DNA of 64,000 nucleotides from Nocardioides exalbidus (GCF_900105585.1 NZ_FNRT01000002.1:1-64000), one strand, 5' to 3'; counted from the stretch's first letter, positions 53,804 through 62,898 are shown. Notes: generated by a model not told the origin, from the sequence alone. Made by a program: numbers and translations.

Positions 53804-55339
53804 TCAGCCCTTGATCGTCACCTTCGCGGTCGTGGTCGTGGACGTCCCGGCGACGGTGGTGGTGACCTTCACCGTCGCCTTGACCGAGCCCACCTTCTTC
53901 AGCCTGGCGCGCAGCTTCTTCGACAGCTTGATCGTGAGGGTCGTCGAGCCGGCGGCCCCGAGGGACCCCCTCGCCGAGCCGAGCGTGGTCGTGCCGAGCT
54001 TCTTGCCCAGCTTCTTCGTCACCGTCGCCGACGCCTTCGCCGAGCACGCACCCGTGCAGGTCAGGGTGACGACGACGCCCTTCTTGGCCGTCGCGGTCCT
54101 CGGGACCGACGGCGTGGCGCTCGGAGCCACCGGCGGGTTCGGGGAGGGCGGCGTGGGCTGCGGGACCGGGGTGATCACGCCGCCGGGGACTCCACCGGAA
54201 CCGGTGCCCACACCGCCACCGGAGTTCGTCGCACCGAGGGACGTGGCGTCGACACCGCCGCCCGGCTTCAGTGTGAACGACTGGACCTCACCGACCGCGG
54301 CTGACCCGCTGGTCGGGATGATGCTGCCGCGCCAGTAGTAGGTGACGCCCGGCTGGAGCGCGACGCCGGCATCCGCCCAGTCCGTCATGGCCTTGGCCGA
54401 CCCCGGGAACTGACCGCTGGGGAAGCTGAACGACTCCGACCCCAGGACGGGCGTCATGCCCGGGTTGGTGCTGATCTCGAACTTCGCCGATCCGGCCCGG
54501 CCTCCGATGACCGCCTGGAAGGCGGAGAGCATCCCGTACCTCGTCGGCCCGCCGGGGGCGAAGGGCAGCGTCGCCTGGTCGTACGACGACGGCTGGTCGT
54601 ACATCACGCCGACGTTGTTGGCGCCCGGCGTGCCGTTGAAGACGTAGACGTTGTTGGTCCGCAGCAGCATCTGCGGGTTGAAGTTGCCGTCGGCGACGTC
54701 GAGGTGGGCGTCGAGGACGACACCGGACTGGGCGTTCGGACCGACCTTCACCGGGAACTGGAACTCCCAGTAGTGGCCCTGTGCGACACCCCAGAGGTTG
54801 CCGCCCGAGCCCGAGCCGTTGTTCCAGTAGGCGTGGGAGGCGTCCATGTTGGACCAGCCCGGGCAGTTGGCCTGCGGGGCGGAGCCGCCGGAACCGTCGT
54901 ACGCGCACGCGATCTGGCGCGAGGTGTCCCACGACCAGCCGACCGGGAGGTAGAACTTCGGGCGGAAGTAGCTGCCGCCGGAGCACGGGTTGCCCATGCC
55001 GTAGACGCGGTAGCGGATCCAGGTCTTGTCGTTGACGACCGGTTTCGGCCCGGTCGCGTTGTCGGGGTCGGCGAGGTAGCCGATGTAGGCACCGACGCCG
55101 TTCTCGTAGGCCGGGCTGCCCTGGATGACCGAGAAGCAGTTCAGCACCGAGCTGTAGCTGACCTGCCCGTCGTACCAGTTCGCCGTCTGGGAGCCCTCCC
55201 ACCACTCGGCGGCACCGGCCGGTCCGGTCGGCACGACGGCCACCAGGCCGGTCGCGACCATGACCGCACCCACGGCGCGCACGAACATCCGGCGCGCACG
55301 CGCGCGCACCCCAGCCACAGATCCCACGACAACCCCCAC
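53804..55339 (-). CDS. secreted protein with C-terminal beta-domain, unknown function
   Basis: The 511-residue product has a basic N-region (VRARARRMFVRAV), a hydrophobic core and a cleavage site near PAGAAEWW, so it is exported. The mature protein starts WWEGSQTANWYDGQVSY and is rich in aromatic, Gly and Asn residues to about 380, suggesting a beta-sandwich. A Gly/Pro linker (PVPQPTPPSPNPPVAPS) follows, and a final Lys/Thr/Val-rich domain (TIKLSKKLRARLKKVGSVKATVKVTTT) that could bind wall polymers. GTG 55339 has GGAG upstream; ATG 55288 is an alternative. Cys residues occur in pairs. I recognise no enzyme motif. Confidence 0.7.
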   Translation of the reverse strand: MGVVVGSVAGVRARARRMFVRAVGAVMVATGLVAVVPTGPAGAAEWWEGSQTANWYDGQVSYSSVLNCFSVIQGSPAYENGVGAYIGYLADPDNATGPKPVVNDKTWIRYRVYGMGNPCSGGSYFRPKFYLPVGWSWDTSRQIACAYDGSGGSAPQANCPGWSNMDASHAYWNNGSGSGGNLWGVAQGHYWEFQFPVKVGPNAQSGVVLDAHLDVADGNFNPQMLLRTNNVYVFNGTPGANNVGVMYDQPSSYDQATLPFAPGGPTRYGMLSAFQAVIGGRAGSAKFEISTNPGMTPVLGSESFSFPSGQFPGSAKAMTDWADAGVALQPGVTYYWRGSIIPTSGSAAVGEVQSFTLKPGGGVDATSLGATNSGGGVGTGSGGVPGGVITPVPQPTPPSPNPPVAPSATPSVPRTATAKKGVVVTLTCTGACSAKASATVTKKLGKKLGTTTLGSARGSLGAAGSTTLTIKLSKKLRARLKKVGSVKATVKVTTTVAGTSTTTTAKVTIKG

Positions 55340-55446
55340 GACAGTCCGCTCCGAGTCACTTCCCGCCGAGAGATTGCCAGCGGCGACAGGGCGTTGTCAG
55401 TGGTGCGGGCACGAGGTCTGGACCGGCGTCCACGAGCGTGAAATGA

Positions 55447-55482
55447 CGGACGGCGCCCACCCCGCAGGGTGGGCGCCGTCCG
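55447..55482 (-). terminator. tig terminator
   Basis: A 16-base perfect stem (55447-55462 with 55467-55482) with a CGCA loop starts 16 bases after the tig stop on the minus strand. Confidence 0.85.
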
Positions 55483-55498
55483 TGCCGCTACGAGCCGA

Positions 55499-56896
55499 TC
55501 AGGCGTCGGCCTTCTCCTCGTCGGCGGCCTCGTCGGCCGCCTCCTCGGTGACCTCGGCCTCGGGCTCACCGATGGTGCCGTCCGGGCGCAGGTTCTTCAG
55601 CTCGACCACGTTGCCCGAGGCGTCCTTGACGGTCGCCGCCTCGACGATCGTGGCGAGGGCCTTGCCGCGCATGATCTCCTGCACGAGCTCGGGGATGTGG
55701 TTGTGCTCGAACATGTGGTTCGCGAACTCCTGCGGGTCCTGGCCGGACTGCTGGGCGCGGCGCACGAGGTGCTCGGAGAGCTCGCTCTGGTCGAGGGCGA
55801 ACTCCTCCTTCTTCGCGATCTTGTCGAGGATGAACTGCGCGGCGACGGCGTCGCGGACGCGGCGCTCGAGGTCGGCCTCGAACTCTTCCTGGGTCTGGCC
55901 CTCGTCCTCGAGGTACTTCTCCATGGTGATGCCGGCCATCATGAGCTGCTGCTCGACGTTCTGGCGGCGGGCGTTGAGCTCGTCGGTGACCATCACCTCG
56001 GGCAGCGGGATGGTGACCTTCTCGAGGAGGGCCTCGAGCACGGCGTCACGCGCGGCGGCGGCCTGCTCGAGGCGCTTGCCGCGACCGAGGCGCTCGCGCA
56101 CGTCGGCGGTGAGCTCCTCGGCGGTGTCGAACTCGGAGGCGAGCTGCGCGAACTCGTCGTCGTACTCGGGCAGCTGCTGCTCCTGGACGGCGGTCACCTT
56201 GACCGTCACCTGGACCGGCTCGCCGACCAGGTCGCCGCCGACGAGCTCGGAGTCGAAGGTCTTGTCCTCGCCGGCCGAGAGGCCGACCAGGGCCTCGTCG
56301 AGGCCGTCGATCATGCCGCCGCGGCCGACCTTGTAGGACATGCCGGTGACCTCGCCGCCCTCGACGGTCTCGCCGTCCTTGGCAGCCACGAGGTCGATGG
56401 TCACGAAGTCGTCGGTGGCGGCAGCGCGCTCGACCGGGGCGAGGGTGCCGAAGCGCTCGCGCAGGGCCTCGACCTGCTCGTCGACGTCACCGTCGGTGAT
56501 CTCGATGTCCTCGACGCTGGCCTCGATGCCGTCGTAGGAGGGGAGCTCGAAGTCGGGCTTCACGTCGACCTCGGCGGTGAACTCGAGCACGTCGTTGTCC
56601 TCGAGCTTGGTCACCTCGATGTCGGGCTGCGCCAGCGGCTCGAGGTCGTGCTCCTGGAGCGCGGCCATGTACTGCTGGGGGACGACGGCGTTGATCGCCT
56701 CGTCCAGGACCGGTCCGCGGCCGACCTGGCGGTCGATGACCGCCGGCGGGACCTTGCCGCGGCGGAAGCCGGGGACGTTGATCTGCTTCGCGATCTTCTG
56801 GTACGCCGCGTCGAGGCTCGGCTTGAGCTCCTCGAAGGGCACCTCGACGGTCAGCTTGGCCCGGGTCGGGCTCAAGGTCTCGACGGCGCTCTTCAC
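55499..56896 (-). CDS. tig: trigger factor
   Basis: This 465-residue ribosome-bound chaperone and prolyl isomerase starts VKSAVETLSPTRAKLTVEVPF. The ribosome-docking loop GFRRGKVPPAVIDRQVG is near residues 42-58, the PPIase domain is about 155-240 (ATDDFVTIDLVAAKDG, GRGGMIDGLDEALVG), and the C-terminal arms form the substrate cradle. It ends in an acidic Glu/Ala tail. The GTG at 56896 was chosen because AGGAG lies 6 bases upstream and the family begins here; ATGs further up are out of pattern. Confidence 0.96.
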   Translation of the reverse strand: MKSAVETLSPTRAKLTVEVPFEELKPSLDAAYQKIAKQINVPGFRRGKVPPAVIDRQVGRGPVLDEAINAVVPQQYMAALQEHDLEPLAQPDIEVTKLEDNDVLEFTAEVDVKPDFELPSYDGIEASVEDIEITDGDVDEQVEALRERFGTLAPVERAAATDDFVTIDLVAAKDGETVEGGEVTGMSYKVGRGGMIDGLDEALVGLSAGEDKTFDSELVGGDLVGEPVQVTVKVTAVQEQQLPEYDDEFAQLASEFDTAEELTADVRERLGRGKRLEQAAAARDAVLEALLEKVTIPLPEVMVTDELNARRQNVEQQLMMAGITMEKYLEDEGQTQEEFEADLERRVRDAVAAQFILDKIAKKEEFALDQSELSEHLVRRAQQSGQDPQEFANHMFEHNHIPELVQEIMRGKALATIVEAATVKDASGNVVELKNLRPDGTIGEPEAEVTEEAADEAADEEKADA

Positions 56897-56975
56897 AAAT
56901 GTCTCCTGGTGCATGTCGTCAATGGGTGCTGCGGCATGGGGTGCTGCACGCGGCTGCAAACCTCGTCAGTCTATC

Positions 56976-57013
56976 GACGGTGTGGGCGCTGGCCGAATCA
57001 CGCCCACACCGTC
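56976..57013 (-). terminator. terminator between the PepSY gene and tig
   Basis: Thirteen perfect pairs (56976-56988 with 57001-57013) around a 12-base loop lie 34 bases after the PepSY gene stop and before the tig start, so tig is probably transcribed separately. Confidence 0.8.
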
Positions 57014-57047
57014 GGACCGAGCCCCGGAACGGGTGTGGCTGGCGGTG

Positions 57048-58478
57048 TCAGTCGACCGTGTCGAACGCCGCCCTCAGGCGTGGCACCCGGCGCAGCACGA
57101 GCTGGTCGAGCAGCAGCACCGCGAGCAGGGTGACACCGAACATCGGCAGCACGACGCCGAGCACGACCAGCGCCCCGGCGAGCCACCAGGTGGCCCGGAT
57201 CGGCAACCTGCCGCGGGGCGCCCCGACCGACCCGCTGCGTGCCGGGCGTCGCCGCCACCACATGAGCGGGCCGGTCACGCACATCACCAGCACGGCGACG
57301 CAGAAGAGGAGGGCGAACCAGAAGGTGACGAGCCCGAGGCTGCGGCCCTCGTGGAAGCCGATCCCCTGCGCGACGGCCTTCGCGGCGAGCGGGTAGTCGC
57401 CGAAGCCGTACTGCGAGCGCACCTCGCCGGAGAACTGGTCGACGTGGACCGTCCGCTCCCGGCTCGGGTCGTGGAACGCGTCGCCGATGACGGAGAAGAC
57501 GCCGTCCTCGCCGCTCGGCAGCACGACCGTCATCGGGTGGGTCAGCCCCTCCCGCTCGGCGACGACCACGGCGGTGTCGACGTTGGCGACCGACTCCATC
57601 CCCTCACCTCCCGCGCCGTCCGGGTCGGACGACGGCACCTCGGTCGCGCCCTGCGCCCACGGCACCTCGCGCACCGCGTGGCTGTGCGGGAGCGACTCGT
57701 CGAGCCGCGAACCCGGCTTCGACTGCGCGCCGTGGTCGAGGCTCCACAGCGACGAGCCCTGCGAGGTCGCGAGCTCCTGGACCTTGGCGCCCCAGAACCC
57801 GGTCCACGGCAGACCGGTGACGACCATCGCCAGCAGCCCGACCCCGGCGACGGAGCCGATGAGGGCGTGCCGGCTGCGCAGCTTCGCGCCGGGGGCCTTC
57901 TTCGTACGCCGTCGCAGCCGCGCCCTGCGCCCGGCGAAGAACAGGTAGTACCCGGTGAGCGACATGACGATCGCCCAGCAGACCGCGATCTCGATGAGGC
58001 GGTCGCCGAGCACGCCGCCCATCAGGTCGGCGTGGAGCCGGATGGCGTACCCGGACAGGGTGGTGTCCGGGTCGAGCTCGCCGAGGACCTTGCCGCGCCA
58101 CGGGTCGACGAAGACGTCGACCGTGGTGCCGTCGTCCTTGGTGACGGCGAACGCGGTCGTGTCGTCGGGGCCGCGGCCCTCGCGGATCAGCCCGACCTCG
58201 TCGTCGGGGTAGGCCGCCTCGACGAGGTCGAGCTGGTCGGACAGCACGTAGCCCAGCTGCTGCCCGGCCGGCGCCTCGGCCTTCATGAGGTCGGGGTGCA
58301 TCAGCGGCTCGAGCTGGAACCGCAGCAGGTAGATCAGTCCCGTCACGGCCAGGACCGCGAAGACCGGGACGACGACGAAGGACGCGTAGAAGTGCCAGCG
58401 CCAGAAGGCGCGGAAGAGGCCGGACGGGGTCGTCCGGGGTCGCGCGGCGGCGGTCCGCACACGCTGGAGGGTGGTCAT
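57048..58478 (-). CDS. PepSY-associated membrane protein
   Basis: The 476-residue protein begins near FRAFWRWHFYASFVVVPVFAVLAVTGLIYLL, the first helix of PepSY_TM proteins, and has further helices near 165-185, 215-235, 375-395 and 430-465. PepSY-like extracytoplasmic segments are DDTTAFAVTKDDGTTVDVFVDPWRGKVLGELD and GVFSVIGDAFHDPSRERTVHVDQFSGEVRS. HADLMGG and HEGRSLG may be heme or metal sites, as in iron-reductase-type relatives. It is followed on the same strand by a terminator and preceded by a His/Met-rich membrane protein gene, suggesting a metal-related pair. Confidence 0.85.
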   Translation of the reverse strand: MTTLQRVRTAAARPRTTPSGLFRAFWRWHFYASFVVVPVFAVLAVTGLIYLLRFQLEPLMHPDLMKAEAPAGQQLGYVLSDQLDLVEAAYPDDEVGLIREGRGPDDTTAFAVTKDDGTTVDVFVDPWRGKVLGELDPDTTLSGYAIRLHADLMGGVLGDRLIEIAVCWAIVMSLTGYYLFFAGRRARLRRRTKKAPGAKLRSRHALIGSVAGVGLLAMVVTGLPWTGFWGAKVQELATSQGSSLWSLDHGAQSKPGSRLDESLPHSHAVREVPWAQGATEVPSSDPDGAGGEGMESVANVDTAVVVAEREGLTHPMTVVLPSGEDGVFSVIGDAFHDPSRERTVHVDQFSGEVRSQYGFGDYPLAAKAVAQGIGFHEGRSLGLVTFWFALLFCVAVLVMCVTGPLMWWRRRPARSGSVGAPRGRLPIRATWWLAGALVVLGVVLPMFGVTLLAVLLLDQLVLRRVPRLRAAFDTVD

Positions 58479-58594
58479 GGGTGCTCCTCGCACAGAGACG
58501 TGTCACCGCACCGGCGCGACGCAAGGTCGCCCGGAGCGGCGGATGGCAGCGCTCACCGAGGGGTCCGGGGCCGTGTGCGGGCGGGCGGACGGGC

Positions 58595-59257
58595 TCAGCG
58601 AGGCAGGAGCACCGGGGGTGGTCCACGGCGCGCGGGACCGCGCGACCAGACCGGGAGGAGCGGAAGGGGATCGACCAGCCGGCGTCGTACGCCGACGAGG
58701 CGGGGCACGCCGCGCAGCACGACGGGGAGCAGGCCGAGCGCCCCCGCGGCCCGCGCGAGAGCCGCGCGGGCGCCGCAGCGGGCCAGCCGGACGAGCGAGA
58801 AGAGGGCGCGCTCCCCCACGGCCAGCCAGAGCCCGACCGTCGTCGCGGCGAGCACGTGCAGGACGGCCATGAACGGGTGGGCGAGCATGTCCTCGACGCC
58901 GTGGGACAGCCACTCGGGGAGGAAGGACGTGGAGCCCGGGTGGACCATCCCGCCGTGCGGGCCGTGGGCCATCGCCTGCGACATCTGGCCGGGGTCGTGG
59001 CCGGCCATCCCGGACAGCGCACCGTGCACGACCAGCTGGCCGCCGACGGTGAGGGCGACGAGCCGGGGTGCGGACGCCTCGCGCCCCAGCGCCAGGGCGC
59101 AGGCGGCGGCCACGACGGCGTAGAGCGCCACGAGGCCGGGCCAGTCCGGCATCCGGCCGGCGGCGGTAAGGTGCGCGAGCGACCCGGCGGCGACGACGAC
59201 CGCAGCCAGCAGCAGTGCGCGCAGGCAGCGCACGAGCGGCGTGGCACGGACGTCCAT
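58595..59257 (-). CDS. His/Met-rich membrane protein of unknown function
   Basis: The 220-residue protein has four or so helices (RALLLAAVVVAAGSLAHL, GLVALYAVVAAACALAL, LVALTVGGQLVVHGAL, FMAVLHVLAATTVGLWLAV). Between helices lies a loop rich in His and Met (GMAGHDPGQMSQAMAHGPHG, then GMVHPGS), a composition seen in copper- or heme-handling proteins. It is 116 bases upstream of the PepSY gene on the same strand. The ATG lies 2 bases after the end of tRNA-Pro, so no separate ribosome binding site exists unless the start is further in; the mRNA may be released by tRNA processing. Confidence 0.65.
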   Translation of the reverse strand: MDVRATPLVRCLRALLLAAVVVAAGSLAHLTAAGRMPDWPGLVALYAVVAAACALALGREASAPRLVALTVGGQLVVHGALSGMAGHDPGQMSQAMAHGPHGGMVHPGSTSFLPEWLSHGVEDMLAHPFMAVLHVLAATTVGLWLAVGERALFSLVRLARCGARAALARAAGALGLLPVVLRGVPRLVGVRRRLVDPLPLLPVWSRGPARRGPPPVLLPR

Positions 59258-59258
59258 G

Positions 59259-59331
59259 TCGGGGCGACAGGACTCGAACCTGCGGTCTCCTGCTCCCAAA
59301 GCAGGCGCGCTAGCCACTACGCTACGCCCCG
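59259..59331 (-). tRNA. tRNA-Pro (TGG)
   Basis: A cloverleaf folds on the minus strand: acceptor CGGGGCG with CGCCCCG, anticodon stem CCTGC/GCAGG with loop TTTGGGA (anticodon TGG), and T-arm GCAGG-TTCGAGT-CCTGT. The discriminator is A and CCA is not encoded. It follows tRNA-Gly by 49 bases. Confidence 0.95.
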
Positions 59332-59380
59332 CCAAACGGGCCCGGAGAGCCCCGGAAACGGGGCCCAGGAGCCTGCTTGG

Positions 59381-59451
59381 AGCGGATGACGGGAATCGAA
59401 CCCGCGTAGCCAGTTTGGAAGACTGGGGCTCTACCATTGAGCTACATCCGC
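59381..59451 (-). tRNA. tRNA-Gly (TCC)
   Basis: A cloverleaf folds on the minus strand: acceptor GCGGATG with CATCCGC, D-arm GCTC/GAGC, anticodon stem CCAGT/ACTGG with loop CTTCCAA (anticodon TCC), and T-arm GCGGG-TTCGATT-CCCGT. Discriminator T, CCA not encoded. Confidence 0.96.
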
Positions 59452-59505
59452 GCGCCCCGGTCGGCCGTTGACCGCCGGTGCGGGAGTCATGGTGCCACAC
59501 GCGCG

Positions 59506-60588
59506 TCATCGCCTGTGAACCAGCAGCAGGGCGCGGTCGTCGTTGCGCGAGCCGAGCGCCTCGATGAGTCGCGTGGCCCCACCCTCGAACCCGCCGCGCA
59601 GCAACCGCTCGGCCTGGCCGAGCATCCGGTCGATGCCGAGCCCGATGTCGCGCGTGCGGGTCTCGACCATGCCGTCTGTGTAGAGCAGCAGCGCGTCGCC
59701 GGGCAGCATCTGGCCCGAGACGCCCTCGTAGACCACGTCGTCGATCAGCCCCAGGATCGGGCCCTCGGTCTCGACCACCTCCCAGCGGCCGGACCCGGCG
59801 TGCAGCGCGGCGGCCGGCGGGTGCCCGGCGGTGCGGAGGTCGTAGCGGCCGGTCGCGAGGTCGAGCGAGAGGTGGACCGCGGTGGCGAAGCCCTCGTCCC
59901 AGTCCTGGCGGATCAGGAAGGTGTTGGCGGCGGGGAGGAACTCCGCCGGCGGCAGCGCGCTGAGCAGGCCGCCGATCGCACCCGAGAGCAGCAGCGCCCG
60001 CGTGCCGGCCGCCTGGCCCTTGCCGGACACGTCGACCACGACGACCTCGAGCCGCCCGTCGACCTCCGTGGCGACCACGAAGTCACCGGCGAACGGCGTC
60101 CCCCCGGCGGAGCGGAGCTCGGCGTCGACGTACCACTGGTTCGGCAGCTCGGGGATGCCGCCCTGGCGCAGGATCCGGTCACGCAGGTCGACGAACATCA
60201 TCTCGCCCTGCATCCCGGCGACGCCGAGCCGCGCGCGTCGGAACGACGACACCAGGAACATGAGCCCGATCGCGAACATGATGACGACGGCGCTGATCAC
60301 GCGGGGACCGGGATCCTGGGACGTCACCACCAGCGCCAGCACCAGCAGCACGAACACCACGAACCACTGCAGCTGGCGTGGACCGAGCAGGAGGCTGGAG
60401 ACCACGAGCGGGAGCAGCAGGCTGACCAGCGGCACGAAGTCGGGCACCTGCCAGATCGCGACGCCGACGAGCACGGTGACCACGACGAGGACCGTGGCGA
60501 TGCGCGAGCCCCTCGGCACGAGGCGCGACGAGACGCGGTCGAAGGCCCGCGCCAGTGCGCTCGGGTGGCGTTCCAGGGAAGAACTCAT
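59506..60588 (-). CDS. membrane-bound SpoIIE-type PP2C phosphatase
   Basis: The 360-residue protein has about three to four N-terminal helices (30-115, for example VLVVVTVLVGVAIWQVP) and a cytoplasmic PP2C domain from about 145: PFAGDFVVATEVDGRLEVVVVDVSGKGQAAG with metal-binding Asp residues, TAGHPPAAAL, LLLYTDGMVETR and NDDRALLLV. Such enzymes dephosphorylate anti-anti-sigma factors in partner-switching control. No sensor such as PAS or GAF is visible apart from the membrane part, and no sigma regulators are next to it. It is upstream of the tRNAs on the same strand. Confidence 0.88.
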   Translation of the reverse strand: MSSSLERHPSALARAFDRVSSRLVPRGSRIATVLVVVTVLVGVAIWQVPDFVPLVSLLLPLVVSSLLLGPRQLQWFVVFVLLVLALVVTSQDPGPRVISAVVIMFAIGLMFLVSSFRRARLGVAGMQGEMMFVDLRDRILRQGGIPELPNQWYVDAELRSAGGTPFAGDFVVATEVDGRLEVVVVDVSGKGQAAGTRALLLSGAIGGLLSALPPAEFLPAANTFLIRQDWDEGFATAVHLSLDLATGRYDLRTAGHPPAAALHAGSGRWEVVETEGPILGLIDDVVYEGVSGQMLPGDALLLYTDGMVETRTRDIGLGIDRMLGQAERLLRGGFEGGATRLIEALGSRNDDRALLLVHRR

Positions 60589-60603
60589 CGCCGAGCTCCC
60601 TCC

Positions 60604-61479
60604 CTAGGTCCCGGACGTTGAGCCAGATCGTACGGCCCGGGAGCGGAATTTCGGCTGACACCGCGGGCACCAGAAGATGTTGCGCCCCACCAGTTCCCCA
60701 GTCTTGATGACGGACCCGCAGACCAGGCAGGGCATCGACGTGCGGCGGTAGACGTAGACCTCGCCGCCGTGGTCGTCCTTGCGGGGGTCGCGGCCCATCG
60801 CCTCGGGCGTGTGCTCGGGGCGGACGGTGTCGATGCGGCCGGTGCGCACGCCCTCGGCCATCAGCTCGACGAGGTCGTCCCACATCGCGCGCCACTGGCC
60901 CACGCGCAGGGTGGTGCCGGGGCGCAGCGGATGGATGCGGTGCCGGAACAGCACCTCGGCACGGTAGACGTTGCCGACGCCGGCGAGCACCGCCTGGTCC
61001 ATGAGCAGGTCGCCGATCGGGCGGTGGCTTCGCGAGATGCGCCGCCAGGCGAGGTCGGGATCGGCGTCGTGCCGCAGCGGGTCGGGGCCGAGCTTGCCCA
61101 GCACCTGGCCGCGCCTGGTCGCGCCGATGAGGTCGCACACGATGGCGCCGCGCAGATCGGCGTACGACGTCCCGCGCGGGTCGTCGTCGACGCTGACCAG
61201 CCGCAGCCGGACCGCACCCACCGGCTGGGGCACCTCGGAGGCGTGCTCATGCACGTCGAACTGGCCGATCAGCCCGAGGTGCACGTGGATCCACCGCTCG
61301 CTCTCGAGCTCGACGAAGAGGTGCTTGCCCGCCGAGTCGGCGCCGAGGAGGCGCGAGCCGTCGACCTGCTCCGCGTCGGCCGCGAACCGGCCCTGCGGCG
61401 AGGTCACCCGGACCGTGCGGCCCGCGAACGCCGCCGTGAGGTCGTCGGCCAGCTTGCGGAGGGTGTGGCCCTCAGGCAT
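60604..61479 (-). CDS. nei: Fpg/Nei family DNA glycosylase
   Basis: The 291-residue base-excision repair enzyme starts MPEGHTLRKLADDL; Pro after initiator Met is the catalytic amine and Glu3 assists. The H2TH region includes DQAVLAGVGNVYRAEVLFRHRI and the C-terminal zinc finger is CLVCGSVIKTGELVGRNIFWCP-type, CxxC...CxxC. It removes oxidised pyrimidines or purines and cuts the strand. Its ATG overlaps the rpiB stop by 8 bases, an order also seen in mycobacteria (rpiB-nei). PEGHT rather than PELPE points to Nei. Confidence 0.93.
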   Translation of the reverse strand: MPEGHTLRKLADDLTAAFAGRTVRVTSPQGRFAADAEQVDGSRLLGADSAGKHLFVELESERWIHVHLGLIGQFDVHEHASEVPQPVGAVRLRLVSVDDDPRGTSYADLRGAIVCDLIGATRRGQVLGKLGPDPLRHDADPDLAWRRISRSHRPIGDLLMDQAVLAGVGNVYRAEVLFRHRIHPLRPGTTLRVGQWRAMWDDLVELMAEGVRTGRIDTVRPEHTPEAMGRDPRKDDHGGEVYVYRRTSMPCLVCGSVIKTGELVGRNIFWCPRCQPKFRSRAVRSGSTSGT

Positions 61480-61999
61480 CCCCGGCCGTACCGCCCTCGA
61501 CCGACCCCTGCAGCGCCGACGCCGGCAGCGGCGGGAGCTCGCGCGTCTCGTCGTAGGTCGTGAGCTGGCCGATGCGACGGACGTGGCGCTCGTCCCCGGA
61601 GAACGGCGTGGCGAGGAAGACTTCGACGAAGCGGGTCATGTCGTCGACCGAGTGCATCCGGCCGCCGACCGAGACCACGTTGGCGTCGTTGTGCTCGCGG
61701 GCCAGGACGGCGGTCTCCTCCGACCAGACCAGCGCGCAGCGGATGCCTGTGACCTTGTTGGCGGCCATCTGCTCGCCGTTGCCCGAGCCGCCGATGACGA
61801 CGCCGAGGCTGTCGAGGCCCTCGGCACGGTCGGCGGCCACGCCCTCCCCCGCGCGCAGGCAGAAGACGGGGTAGTCGTCGAGGGCGTCGAAGACGAACGG
61901 GCCGTGGTCGACGACCTCGTAGTCGTGGTCGACCAGCCAGGTGGTGAGGTGGTCCTTGAGCTCGAGGCCGGCGTGGTCGGATCCCAGGTGAACGCGCAT
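61472..61999 (-). CDS. rpiB: ribose-5-phosphate isomerase B
   Basis: The 175-residue enzyme interconverts ribose 5-phosphate and ribulose 5-phosphate. SDHAGLELK at 8-16 binds phosphate, and GVVIGGSGNGEQMAANKV carries Ser and Glu in place of the Cys base used by E. coli RpiB, as in the mycobacterial type. DANVVSVGGRMHS and the closing helix are normal. A C-terminal extension (YDETRELPPLPASALQG) is longer than in many. It is coupled to the DNA glycosylase downstream. Confidence 0.94.
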   Translation of the reverse strand: MRVHLGSDHAGLELKDHLTTWLVDHDYEVVDHGPFVFDALDDYPVFCLRAGEGVAADRAEGLDSLGVVIGGSGNGEQMAANKVTGIRCALVWSEETAVLAREHNDANVVSVGGRMHSVDDMTRFVEVFLATPFSGDERHVRRIGQLTTYDETRELPPLPASALQGSVEGGTAGDA

Positions 62000-62019
62000 G
62001 TCAGGAGTCTCCCAGAGCG

Positions 62020-62898
62020 TCAGGACAGGTGCTGGTCGAGGTAGCCGGCCACCGACCGCACCAGCGGCTCGGAGGCGGTGAAGGCGGCGTGGCGCCAGAA
62101 GCCGTGCGTCTGCCCGAGGCACCGGATGCCGACGGTCTCGACGCCGGTCTCGACGATCCGGCGGGCCAGCTCCTCGCCCTCGTCGCGCAGCGGGTCGGCC
62201 TCGGCGGTAGCCACGAACGTCGGCGGCAGGGTGCCGAGCCGGTCGGAGAGCAGCGGCGCGAGGTCGGGGTCGTCGTAGTCGGCCTCGGTGCGGGCGTAGT
62301 GCTCCCAGTACCAGGTGGCCTCGGACGGGTCGAAGCCGTTGGCGGCGCCGAGCTCCCACGACGGGAAGCCGTTGCGCGGGTCGAGGAACGGGTAGACGAG
62401 CGCCAGCACGTCGAAGAAGCCGGGGTTTCGCAGCGCGGCCACCAGCGCCAGGTTGCCGCCCGCGGAGTCGCCGTGGGCGGCGTACGGGCCTGCGGGTCCC
62501 TCGCGCCGCAGCCACGCGACGACGGTGTCCAGGTCGTCGGGGGCGGCGGGGAACTTCGCCTCGGGCGGGCGGCGGTAGTCCACGCTCAGCACCGGGCGGC
62601 GCACGCGGTTGGCGAACCGGCGGCAGATCGCGTCGTGCACGTCGATGTCGTTGAGCACGAAGCCACCGCCGTGGGCGTGCACGACCAGGCCGGGCAGTGC
62701 GTCGGCGGGCGTGTAGAGCCGGCACCGGACGCCGTCAGCGTCGACCTCCTCGACCGCCGCGACGTCCTCACGGGGCTGGGCGAGGTTGGCGAGCCGGACC
62801 TCCTCGCGGTGCGCGGCGAGGTCGAAGCCGGGCGCGCGCAGGTCGAGACCGGACGCCTGCTCCGCCTCGACCGCTCGTCGTACCTCGGGGTACATCAC
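62020..62898 (-). CDS. alpha/beta-hydrolase, hormone-sensitive lipase/esterase type
   Basis: The 292-residue protein has the oxyanion motif HAHGGGFVLND (HGGG 76-79), nucleophile Ser145 in HGDSAGGNLAL, acid in TAEADPLRDEGE and His in GQTHGFW, the HSL (family IV) pattern. It likely hydrolyses short-chain esters; the true substrate is unknown. GTG 62898 overlaps the stop of the upstream gene (GTGA); ATG 62895 is an alternative. It lies in a unit metG-LURP-like-esterase, with rpiB 20 bases downstream. Confidence 0.9.
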   Translation of the reverse strand: MMYPEVRRAVEAEQASGLDLRAPGFDLAAHREEVRLANLAQPREDVAAVEEVDADGVRCRLYTPADALPGLVVHAHGGGFVLNDIDVHDAICRRFANRVRRPVLSVDYRRPPEAKFPAAPDDLDTVVAWLRREGPAGPYAAHGDSAGGNLALVAALRNPGFFDVLALVYPFLDPRNGFPSWELGAANGFDPSEATWYWEHYARTEADYDDPDLAPLLSDRLGTLPPTFVATAEADPLRDEGEELARRIVETGVETVGIRCLGQTHGFWRHAAFTASEPLVRSVAGYLDQHLS

